Shown piece by piece: positions 10,201 to 22,200 of a stretch of 32,465 nucleotides of DNA. The stretch comes from Apostichopus parvimensis (taxonomy: Eukaryota; Echinodermata; Holothuroidea; Aspidochirotida; Stichopodidae). The stretch lies in assembly GCA_000934455.1 (NCBI GenBank), contig KN893964.1:2838-35302 (forward strand), given 5' to 3'. A program made the position numbers and the translations under genes. The notes under the pieces were generated by a model that did not search any database, was not told where the DNA came from, and worked only from the letters and a program-made list of their open reading frames with translations. Position 1 is the stretch's first letter. Every line of letters starts with the position of its first letter.

Positions 10201-13200
10201 GCCCATAATACCATAATTTCTTTTGTCTGGATATTTGTGAACAGGGCATGACAGAACTGAACAGCTGTGAGCCAAGGAAGATCAAGGTTATCGGGCCGTA
10301 CACATTCAGTGTAGGGGACACTACAGGTTTATCAGACTACAAGAGAGGAGGTATAGTCACGCAAGTGTACATGCCCTCGACCGTCAGCTTTGTAAGTTAC
10401 ATTCTGTGAAATAGCACAGTTTTGCTTCAGTGTGTATTCTTATATCTTGTTTTACCATAAAAAGGCATCGGAACTTTCATTTCCCACGCAGTGAAAACAA
10501 AAGTGTTCCAAATTCGTTTAGAAATTTAGAGAATGCTTGGACGTAATGATGTGATTGAGTTGCTGAATAATTGATAACAAAACTAAAAGGCAGTCTTAAA
10601 GAGTTAGTCAAAACATTACTTAAAAAAGATGCACCTGAAATCGTCTAGGCAACTATATTGCCCGATGAAATTTTTTCATGAGTTGTCTGCAAGTGCATGA
10701 AGAAGGTTTGGTAGAGAATTTCGTTGCTCGTGACTTCTTAAGTGTAATACTTTTATGCCTCTCACACCAGATGTCAAAGTTCATTGAATTTATTATATGA
10801 TTGCCTTCTGGTTGTTTGGTATAATCAATCACCTTGAGAATCATCGTCGTGTATCAGATATATGTCGGAACACGTCAAATGCCATTGTGAGAAGAACAAT
10901 GACCACAAGGAAGGGATATTAAGATTCACTCGCTTAGTCGAAGAGCATTCATTCAGCGCTAAAAGAGACCACACAATGAAGACAGTTCTCTTCAAGGAAT
11001 ATAATCATTTCAATGTAAATGAGTCACCCATCCATGCAGGTTCAAATGTGATTGTTGAACTACTGTGTTATACTGCCTGAGGGAAGGTCTTTGCTTGAGT
11101 TCAGACTGATTTAGTAGTAGTAGTGTTAAACATTTTAAAATACATTAATCTACTTCCTAAATATTGTAACTGATTTCTACATGAAAACCGACTGGGAAAT
11201 TATAAATGAATATGTTTTGGCTAGAATAGGACTCCAACAAGTGATCTCATGATTTCAAGTCCTGTGCTCAACCAACTGAGCTATTACTGCTCTTATAAGG
11301 TAGGTGGTGATCCCCATACAGCCCCACACAGTAAAGAAAACGGTTCGTGTAGGGGTCACCACCAACTAAGAGCTAGACAGCTAAGTTGGTAGAGCACAGA
11401 CAGGTCTTGTAATCCTGAGCTCAATTATTGAAATCTCATTTCACCCATGAAGTTAGTTGCTCGTTCAGAATTGATTTCTAAATGGGCAGAAAAACTTATC
11501 GACTACTGATTTGCTTTTGCAAAGAGCAGGATAGACAAACGGCAGACATTTCCAGTCACTAAATTTAGCAGAAAGATACTGTATCACTGAGGTCATCCTT
11601 TTAAGCAAACGTAAGCCTGTGTAAAACTTGTCTGTCTTTGTCTGTCTGCCTGTCAAAACGTTGTTTTCATGTTGCCACTAATTTATCTGATGAATTACCA
11701 TTAAATAGATTGTAACAGATAGGTAATTATACATGTTTGCAATTGACTCTGAACTGGTATGCATTTCTTTTTTTTCTCTTTTTCTTATGTTCTTGTAAAA
11801 ATATGCTGGAACTTTTCCACTGTACTTTTAGCATCCTTACTGTTGTTGTTGTTGTTGCTTAACTGTCCATGTTCACTCATGCAACCTGATGGTCAAAACA
11901 TTCTCTGTTCAAACTTGATAAAAAATGACCTTAAATTTCCTCCACAGAAAAAACTCCCAGAGTCTCTGGCCGACCCTGAATTTGTTATCACAGACTTTGC
12001 TAAATTTGAAAGACCTGGACAGCTGCACATTGGTTTCCAGGCTCTGCACAAATACATCGAAGAGTGTGGAAGTTTACCAAGACCAAGAAACAAGGTGAGT
12101 TACTTCACAATGATAAGACCTGATTATATCATCTTTTTCCGTTTTAATAGAGAAGTACTTGACTAGTAATGCTGAAAAAAAAAATTCTCTGTGAGTTAAA
12201 AGGAATTGTTTATTATACAAATAATGAATGGTTATGAGTACAATAGTGCAAATATTTCATGAGTTGAAAGATGGAATGTTCCATTCAACGAGGCGCAGCC
12301 GAGTTGAATGGAACAAATTACATTCTTTCAACGAATGAAATATTTGCACTATTGCACGAATGGAAACCATTCATTATTTGTTTTATACAACACCTTCAAA
12401 GTTGGATATAATTGGATGTAAAATGCACTCATGCAACAGATTGTTTTGAACAGACAGGTTTCTCTGCTCTCTTACCATTGAAAAAAAGTGCTATCAAAAA
12501 AGTATAACACATGGCTCTATTTCATAGAGTGCAATAGAGCGGATTTTGCATGCAATCGACGAGCAATTGACCAATCAAATGGCCGGAATATAATTAGGTG
12601 TTGTATAATACTGTACATATAATATAGAATGTATATAATGTATGGTGAGTTGTTTAGGAGTTTAAGATCTATTCTAAAATACATTTGCCTGACTCTTTGC
12701 ATTAGCATAATTGAGAAATATTGTATTGGGGAAAACAGGGATAAATATTTCTGAAAAATTGTAATAAATTTAATTTGTCAATTTGGTTTAAAGTCTTGAT
12801 TCAACATTTACAACAGATAGAGAAGTTGTTTATTTGGTCTTCTCCATGTGAACAAGTTAAGGCTGCATCTCCACTCACTCATTAGCAATCTATGCTAGTT
12901 ATAATATTCAACCTTCTTCTATTGGAAAACCAAACAATCCACAGTTTCAAGAGCAAAAAAGGAAAGGAAAAAAAGGAAGAAGTAGGGAAATGCAATATAA
13001 GTTTCACTCAGCTTCAAGTATCACACACTTTACAGGTACAGATAAGACTGACTGTATCAGTTGACAGTATGGAAGGAAAAGGAATATCTCAGATTGAGTC
13101 AAGTTAGACCATGTAAACCAGTGGTTCTCAAAGTGGTCCCTGCCTCCCCTGGGGGCGTTGGGAAGTCTCAGGGGGGGGCACTACAGGGTACACGGGGGGA

Positions 13201-16200
13201 ATAGGGGGCGTTGGCACTGATTTGGGGTCCCTGGCGGTTACAGCACATCACTGCAGCCATTTAGGGCACAATAAGGCATCCAGGGGGTCTGGGGAAAAAA
13301 AGAAAAAAAAAATGTGTGACCCAAAATTATCCAAACATGGTATTAGAAATTCAATAACGCCACCCCTAGGTCCAATTTCTTTCCAAAGTAACAGAAAAGC
13401 CTCAAAATAAAGTTGGTTTGATTCAGGAAGAAATCAGCATTTTGTCCCATTTTCTTTCAATGAAGAAATTTGAGATTTTGTTTATGAAAAATGCACAAAG
13501 CTGCAATGTTGTTATCTCAATACATTACATGTATAGAGATATTGTAACAGTAAGTGGGACTCTCTCTTTTAAAAAAGTTTCAGCGTCTTCATACAAAGTT
13601 CTTTTTCTCTGGAATTTCCAGAGCAAGCATATATCATATAGGCCAACAAAAGTTACTATTTTTTATTTGAGGATTTTTTCTCATTCTATGACTTTTTCAC
13701 CGATTTATGTCCAAATCGGGCCAAGTCGAGCTGAAACACAGTTGTTGCAGGCCTTTTTTGCACACGCTCCAAAACTTTTTTGTAATATTGACTTTTGTTT
13801 AAATTAAATTAAATGGAGCAAAAAAAAAACTATTAGCAAAACTGCTCATCTTCCCCAAAAAGCCTGTGTAGATAAACATGTTAAAGTCAGGCCCCCGACT
13901 TACTTTTACATAAATTAACAAATGACATGCATGCTTTTCAGTTATGGAGTGTTGAAGGTGTTTTTTTTTGTTTACTCTATAAAATCTTCCCTCTTACTAG
14001 GTGGATGCTGAGAAATTCATCTCTATAGCCAAAGAGATCAATTCCAGTTGCGGAGAAAAAGCTAAAGTAGAAGAAGTGGACGAGAAGCTCTTGGAGCTGC
14101 TGGCGTACAACGCAACCGGTGACATCTGTCCGATGCAAGCAGTGATTGGTGGAATCGCTGCTCAGGAAGTCATGAAGGTAATTAAAAGAAAAAAATACAG
14201 CTGCTGTGTGAGACTGGTATCCTCACAGTTTACATGAGAGAATTTAGGAATGAAGGGAGGAATGCATGCCAGAGTCATCGTTCCCACCCTGTTCTCCCAA
14301 CCTATTTCTATGCTCTCCCCCAATCCTTCTTCCTGCCTCATTTGCATTCCTCTCCTACCCCATCACTATCTTCTTCTGGCTTATCCTGTCCCATTACTCT
14401 CCCCATCACATTCCTTTCCTGTTTCTTCCATGTCCTCTCCCAGTTAATCCATGCTGCTTCCCCCCACCCCTACATTCCGTTCTTTTCCCACCCCATCCAG
14501 TTCCCCCCTGCTTCATCCCTCTTCTCTCCTCTCCTACCATATTCATTTACTCAAATTGTCTTCCTGTATGCTATGTTCAGTATGCATGTGTTTCTGTGAA
14601 TGTCAAGTGTTAATATTTTAAGTACGACTTTAATGTTTTTCAGTCTCATAATCTGTCCATACTATGACTGACTACTGACATTTAATTCCTAATTACTAGC
14701 TTACATGGCATGGCTTTTAATGAATGCCTTCAGACTGGAATGATTTCTTTCTTTCGTTATCCCATATATTTCATGCAGATACATGAACTTTAGATATGAT
14801 AATATTCAATCAGTGTACTGTTTTCTCATCCTCTCTTTCTCTCTCAGGCCTGCAGTGGCAAGTTTAATCCCATCAAGCAATGGCTTTACTTTGATTCCTT
14901 GGAGTGTTACCCCGAGGAGGGAGAAATCACCGAGGCTGAATGTCAGGCTGTAAGTAGTGGATCTCAAACTTTTTTTGTGGTTGATGCCAACATTCCATTT
15001 CAGGAAAGTTTCTTGATATTTTGTTAGTCATCAAAAGTCAACTGTATAACATGCAAAATATAAGTTCCCTCCGATGGGGGATATCCTAACTAACTTGTTT
15101 AAGAGCAAACGGGGCACTCTTGGGATCACTTTGGAACTCCAATCCTTTATGAAACTATGCAAGTGAATAAATGTAACATTGTTGTGTTCCTTGCTGGGTT
15201 TGCCTGGCTCAATTTATGCCAGTTGTGTTGCAGTGTAGATAGTAAGACGTGATTACCTAATGTAAATCAGTAAAATGAAAGAACTGGCTGTTTAATTGTC
15301 CCTACTCTCTCCTTCTACAGACGAGTGACAGGTACCAGAACCAAGTCAGTGTCATGGGTGCAGAGTTTCAGAAGAAATTAGCAAAGCAAAAATATTTCAT
15401 GGTGAGTCATTTCGCTTCATATCGTTAAAATTAAATGGCAAATACTTTCACTAGAATAAGGCTGTTGAAAGCTATAGCACCAACAAAAACAACATCATCA
15501 GGGATTGAAAATACCATGCAAACTTAGTACTTGTCCTATGCTCAGCCATTAAGAAATTTCTGTTGATTTTTCAGGCTAGTAGGAAGTTATAATAATCACC
15601 AGAGGGCATTTTTTTGATGATAATGGGGGATAGACACTCTTAAGGTTTGTCCTTCCCAGTAGATCAGGGGTTCCCTAACTGGGGTGCATGAACCCCCAGG
15701 GGATGCGTGAGTCCATCCCAGGGGGTTCGTGAGATGTTTCTGAAAGTCAAAACTAGAGTATTTTTGTTGAGCTAACATATGATATGTCATATAATTTAGT
15801 AATGTACAAAAGTACAAAAGTCGTACCTATCGACAAAGTCTTTTTGCGTTCCATACGCATATGATGCCATAGTAGTACCGTACCATGCATGTGATACTTT
15901 TACGAAGCACTGCACTGAAGCTCTTTTACGAAGCACTGTTGCGTATTATAGTGTAATGACTCAGATCATGTCTCGAAAAGTTGGGGATTAGTGGACAACT
16001 CTGACATCCACAGGGGGTTCGTGGGGGGATAAAGTTAGGGAAACCCTACAGTAGTTGATACTCAAATCCTATCATACCCTGAAAGAAAGGATTGGAACAG
16101 TCTTTGTCAAATTGTACCATTTCCTACACAATCGACTATAATAATTCATAATTCAAATTTTTTCATTTATGCTTGACAACTTTCTGCCGAGTGTGACAAG

Positions 16201-19200
16201 ATCGACCCAACAACTTATTGTCAAACCAATTATTGATAACTTAAACCTGGGCAACTTTCCTGAGAGACCACTTTCAATGCTTTGTAGTATATATATATAT
16301 ATGTATGTCTTATAACTGAAAATGAGTAAAAAATGGCTTTGCTCTGTCTGATATTTAAGGTTGGTTCTGGAGCCATCGGTTGTGAACTTTTGAAGAATTT
16401 TGCCATGATCGGTCTGGCCTGTTCAAAGGACGGCTGCATCACGATCACAGACATGGATATCATCGAGAAATCAAATCTTAACAGACAGTTTCTTTTCAGA
16501 CCACATGATGTACAGGTGAGTGGCATTTACCAGAAAATGGGGGTAGCGTTTGGGTTTATGAGGATATCCTCATCTATTGGCTTTGTTCTTTCTGCTCAGT
16601 TCTGTTTTGCTCTGGTCATGATACTCATTCTTGTGGCTTTAGTGGTAGCATTATTCAAAATAACAACAGTCTACTTCACCTTGCGCCTAACTCATCCCTT
16701 GATGGATTTCGGATGGAACGCAGTTTTAATTTGTATCACAAATCCAGTCGCCATCAAATACTTAATCAAACAATGTTGTCCTTCATATAGGCAGTAATGA
16801 TAGTTGCAATATTTGAATATAGATGCAGATCACTATCTCAGAATCTGGGTACCAAAGAGTTTATTCATTTATGTTTGATGGCAAATAGCCCTCCACCAAG
16901 AAAGTGAAAATTATGTTTAAGTTTTGAATGAGCACAGAAGTGTTTTCAGAATGTGAATCAAACCAAATGACCTTGGGAGTTAACAATTGTAATTTGTAGA
17001 TCTTGCAGTCGGTCGCTCGTAAGATAGAATCTTGCAAAATATTCATTTGCTCTTTCAGAATTGATTTATAATTTTCCGGTCAAGTTTCTGTTTGCTGATA
17101 TTCTCGTTTTATTTTTTGCGGTAATCTCTTCTCTCTTGACATGTCACCTAAAAAGCTATGCACAATGTAGTCAATAACTCTCTTAGACATGATGCAGCCA
17201 GCAAACGTATTAAACAATTGTCTCGTTGCTTGCTTTAACAGCATCCCAAATCCACGAGAGCGGCGAAAGCAGCAGTGTCCATGAATCCAAGCTTAAAAAT
17301 CATCCCACATCAAAACAGGGTTGGACCTGAAACAGAGAACATCTACAACGATGAATTCTTCGAGGGTCTGACAGGAGTGGCCAACGCTCTCGACAACGTG
17401 GATGCCCGTGAGTCTTACCTGCATGCTTCCTTATTGCTTAGTGACGTTCCCCCGTGGAAATTGAAGGAAAAGGTTGAACAAAATGTGAAACATGAAATTG
17501 GAACGGTTCGAACTGACCGAACCAAATCAAATGGAACCATCCCATTGAAGGAACTGATTTTATCACATGTCATATACACATTTGACCATGTACTGTGATT
17601 GTCCTTGTTTGCTGAGTGTTTAAAGAATCCCACATATGGACCCACTCTGTCCCACGTATGGACCCACTCTGTCCCACGTATGGACCCACTGTGTTCACAA
17701 TAGCCATAGCTTGGGCATTGATAAAGCCATTTCCCTCCTTGATTGTTGCATTTCTGTAGGTATGTACATGGATCGGAGGTGTGTCTACTATCGGAAATCA
17801 CTGCTGGAGTCCGGTACCTTAGGGACCAAGGGTAACGTGCAGGTGGTACTACCCTTCTTGACCGAATCGTACTCCTCCTCGCAGGACCCACCCGAGAAAT
17901 CCATTCCCATCTGCACCTTGAAGAACTTCCCCAATGCCATCGAACACACCATCCAGTGGGCTCGAGATGAGTTTGAAGGGCTCTTCAGAAATCCACAGGA
18001 GAACGTTTCCCTTTACATCAAGTAAGTGTGAGGTCTCTTTCCTTAGTAACGGTCAAATAGACCACAGTGTAAGGATTGGATGCAAAATCTTAGAGGAGGA
18101 AGGAAGCTGAAGTCTCATTCTTTACAACCTGAAATTCTCCTGTGAAATTCAGCATTTCAAAATCCTGACCTTTTGATCACAAATTTGCTAGGAAGAGCAA
18201 AATTTGGCACCTGTTGTTGTAACCATCTTCAGAGAATGTACAATAGTTCAGCCATGAAAAAGCATAAAGTGACCTTTGGAACTTATCTAGCACAATCATA
18301 TTATTTCAGTTTATGGAATTATGGTTACCCTCTGTCAATTTTCAGTTCCATTCTGTATTGATTCTGGATATTTTTTACTGAAGTAAAACGACCAGTTTTA
18401 ACATTGTCTCCCTTCTATTTTCTATTTTTCTATTTTAGTGATCCCAAGTTTATGGAGAGAACACTGAAACTTTCAGGTGTTTTACCGGTAAGTATCAAAA
18501 CAATTAATTAATCAATCAATTAATGAGTTAAGTGTGTTTGGTATAAAGTCTCAATGTGTGTTTATGTTAACTTCAAATTTTCCAGCTTTCTAACCTGAAA
18601 GCTCAGTGAAAATAACACCGTTCTATACAATTTTCATATTAATAATCATTATTTTTATTGGGTTGTCTGTCAAAAAACATGTTGAGCTGAATAAAAATCA
18701 TCAGATTTTTTAAAGATTCCGTAGATTCTACAAACTTCATTCAAAATTTGCAAGCCCCGCCCAATAGATCATGCGCCAATCAAATCTCTCTGTTTTGTTT
18801 ACGACCGTTAGGTCTGTGTGCTAGCCTGTATTAGGTCCATTCTCTTGAATAGTATATATCTTTCTTATGGTCTTACCGATGTAGCTTGCGAAATTGGGTC
18901 ATTTCCTTCCATTGCAAGGAATAAACAGGTGTTTTCAGACATTTCCTCCGTAAAATTGGGTAAAAAAAGTGGACGATACGAGTATATATAGGTTACATTT
19001 GCGTAATAAACATGCTGATATGGGCGGTCGCAGTGATTTTACGATAAATCTTTCGAGCCAGAAGGGAAACAGAAAATAAATTTCTTTCTCTTGATTGCTA
19101 CAGCTTTCCTCCATTAAACCCACATGGTCAGAGTGCATTTTGAATAAGAAACATTGAATCTGCTTCGGAAGTTTGTTTTCCAAAATTCATCAACAAACAC

Positions 19201-22200
19201 ACATTGAGACTTTAAGTGGATAGATATTAAAGGTAGATAGTAATAATATATGTAAGATGGATGGATTGGATCATTGATAATATATATTAGATGAATTAAT
19301 TTATATATATGTTGATATAAATAACATATATTAGATAGATTGAGTTGATAATGGACAATATATCTTTGATGGAATTGATATTACAAACATTGATTGCGCA
19401 TACGTTGGATCGGACGGATGGATGGATATGATTTGTAGATTGTCGGATGGATAACATAACAGATGGATTGATAATATATTTTGAGGTTTTTGGATAATAC
19501 TGTCTGTTTGGATGTACACCACATACATTTAGATGAATTGATTACTTCAACAAATGAATATCGTACTTAATTCCTTCTCAATGTTCTTCAGAACAACGTC
19601 TGAGCAACGTTTTGATATATTTTAAATTTGATATATTTTACTTTATATTTTATTTTAAATTTGTGAGATGCACACCTAAAGTTGCTTGCTTTGATGATAG
19701 GGCATATTTCAGATTTGCCAGTTTGGAAACCTCTTGAATGAAATGCATGTTTGTACCTCAGATGGATACACTAGAAGGAANNNNNNNNNNNNNNNNNNNN
19801 NNNNNNNNNNNNNNNNNNNNNNNNNNNNNNTTGTAGTGGATAGATATTAAAGGTAGATAGTAATAATATATATTAGATGAATTAATTTATATATTGGTTG
19901 ATATAAATAATATAGATAGATTGAGTTGATGATGGACAATATATCTTGGATGGAATTGATATTACAAACATGGATTGCGCATATGTTGGAATCGGATGGA
20001 TGGATGGATACAATTTGTAGATTGTCCGATGGATAACATAACAGATGGATTGATAATATATTTTGAGGTTATTGGATAATACTGTCGGTTTGGATTTACA
20101 CCACATACATTTAGATGAATTGATTACTTCAACAAATGAATATCGTACTTATTTCCTTCTCAATGTTCTCCAGATTTTTGAGACACTCTGAGCAACGTTT
20201 TGATATATTTATTTTAAATTTTAATTTTGCACACCTAAAGTTGGTTGCTTTGATGATAGGGCATATTTCAGATTTGCCAGTTTGGAAACCTCTTGAATGA
20301 AATGCATGTTTGTACCTCAGATGGATACACTAGAAGGAATAAAGAGGACCCTCATCGACGAGAAGCCGGCCTCGCACGTCAACTGCATCCAATGGGCCCG
20401 TCTGCACTTTGAGGAACAATTCTGCAATCAGATCAAGCAACTGCTGTATAATTTCCCCCCTGATCAGGTAATGGAAGAACCCAAGTCTCTCTCTGTGTGC
20501 CCAGCCAGGGGGAAGAGAGAGGGCAGGGGGGAGGGTGAGGACGAGGGAGGGTTACATGTTTTTTATTGATGCCGGTCAGCGTGGTGTGACATTGTCATCC
20601 ATTATTATGAGGACATGCAAACATTGTTACCGGGCATGTTACACCCAACTTGGTTTTGGGTAGAGGGAACACAAAGCAATCTTGTTTACTGTTATGGTTT
20701 GCTCTATTTTCATAATTATGAGGGTGCACCCTTTTAAGCATGTATTACACTGCTATATAAGAGTAATTTGGCTGTCAATGCTTGTTACTCATTTTTTCTG
20801 CTTGACAGTTTCTACCAAATGTTAATAAATATTGACTACTGATTGCCGTGGTATGTAACTTGTTATCTGATATGAGTGTATATTTTTGGTCCTTCTCAGG
20901 TTACCTCCTCTGGAGCCCCCTTCTGGTCTGGCCCTAAGCGCTGTCCCCATCCACTGGTCTTTGATGTTAAAAAAGTGAGTATCGGTGATCAATTTATCTC
21001 TCTCTCAGAGAAACATGACATTGTTCATATAAGAAATATTGCCTTCACCTAGCTTGAAAGCTCCTTACAATATCTACATGTCATCTTTTTTTCTTTTCTT
21101 TTTTTTGGTGAATGTTACAAATTGTATGGAATTATACACAAAATGAGATTGCAATTTCTCAAACTAAGATGCCATGTTCCCAGAAAGAATGTTTCTAGTG
21201 ATTTCACCGCCCAGGCATATTTTTGTTTTTAGTAATTAATCACAATTCAAGATGAGTCAGAAGTTTTGAAAAGGTTTCAGCATGTATTGTTTTTATTTTG
21301 AGATAAAACTAGTCACGGGTAATGAACAACTTCGTTAACACTAGTTTTTAACTATCCAGAAGTACAGAAACAGTTGATCAAAGTCATTACAACCAAAATC
21401 CGCTCCCTATGTTATACGTAAGACAGTAGAGTCTGATGCAGTAATCAATAACACATTGTCTTTCATTGCCTGCAGGATATGCATGTAGATTATATCCTGG
21501 CCGCTGCCAATCTAAGAGCCGAATCTTACGGCTTGGAACAGATACGAGACCGAGCCTACATCGTCAAAGAATTAGAGAAGATCAGCGTAGCGCCTTTCAA
21601 GCCAAAGGAAGGTGAGAGAGAAATGTACTTAGTTATCTTTAGCACTAATTGAGGAAAGTAAAAATAATCCACACTAAGTTAAAAAATCCCATGTCTCTAA
21701 CTCTGGGGTGGGCCAACCTATGGCCCGCAAGGCCACATGCGGCACCGCCAGTGATTTTCTTGCGGCCCGTGAGATGTCTCAAGAAAAAGAAAAAAAATCA
21801 ATCTATTTTACATCATCACAAAAAACGAGGGTAGCTGCTTAGAATTTATCGGCACTAATGATGCTGTCAGGTAGGCCTATTATCCCTATTAATTATCAAC
21901 TGTACTGTATTGACATTATGTTTTTGCGAATACAGATTAAGAACACACACCTATTGCTTGAAAGTCCTCGGAATCAAAGGTGTGAAATCAACAGCAGGTC
22001 GTTGGTTAGGTGCGGCCCAGCCAATTTTTCATTCCATATATCTGGCCCATTCATTCAAAAAGGCTGTCCACCCCTGCTCTAACTCAAGATATGGTTGATT
22101 GATGGGAACCTATTTTAACTGGGTACATCCTTGAGGTCTTGCCTTTCATTGGGTCACAGTAAGTGTGCGCTGCGATTTCACAACGGCTAATGTTCTTCAA

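Noticed and set aside
10862..11080. 72-codon open frame in intron 7
   Set aside because: No homology, no splice sites at its ends and length within chance expectation.
14234..14613. Three overlapping open frames rich in Pro, Ser, Phe and Leu
   Set aside because: They lie in the pyrimidine tract of intron 9, where the composition lacks stop codons; no homology or splice support.
17415..17891. 158-codon open frame on the - strand
   Set aside because: Antisense to the catalytic-cysteine exon and the 22-bp repeat; the + strand exon is clearly the coding one.
19762..19780. Extra 19-nt exon of UBA1
   Set aside because: It duplicates the start of exon 16 and is cut by the gap; including it breaks the frame.
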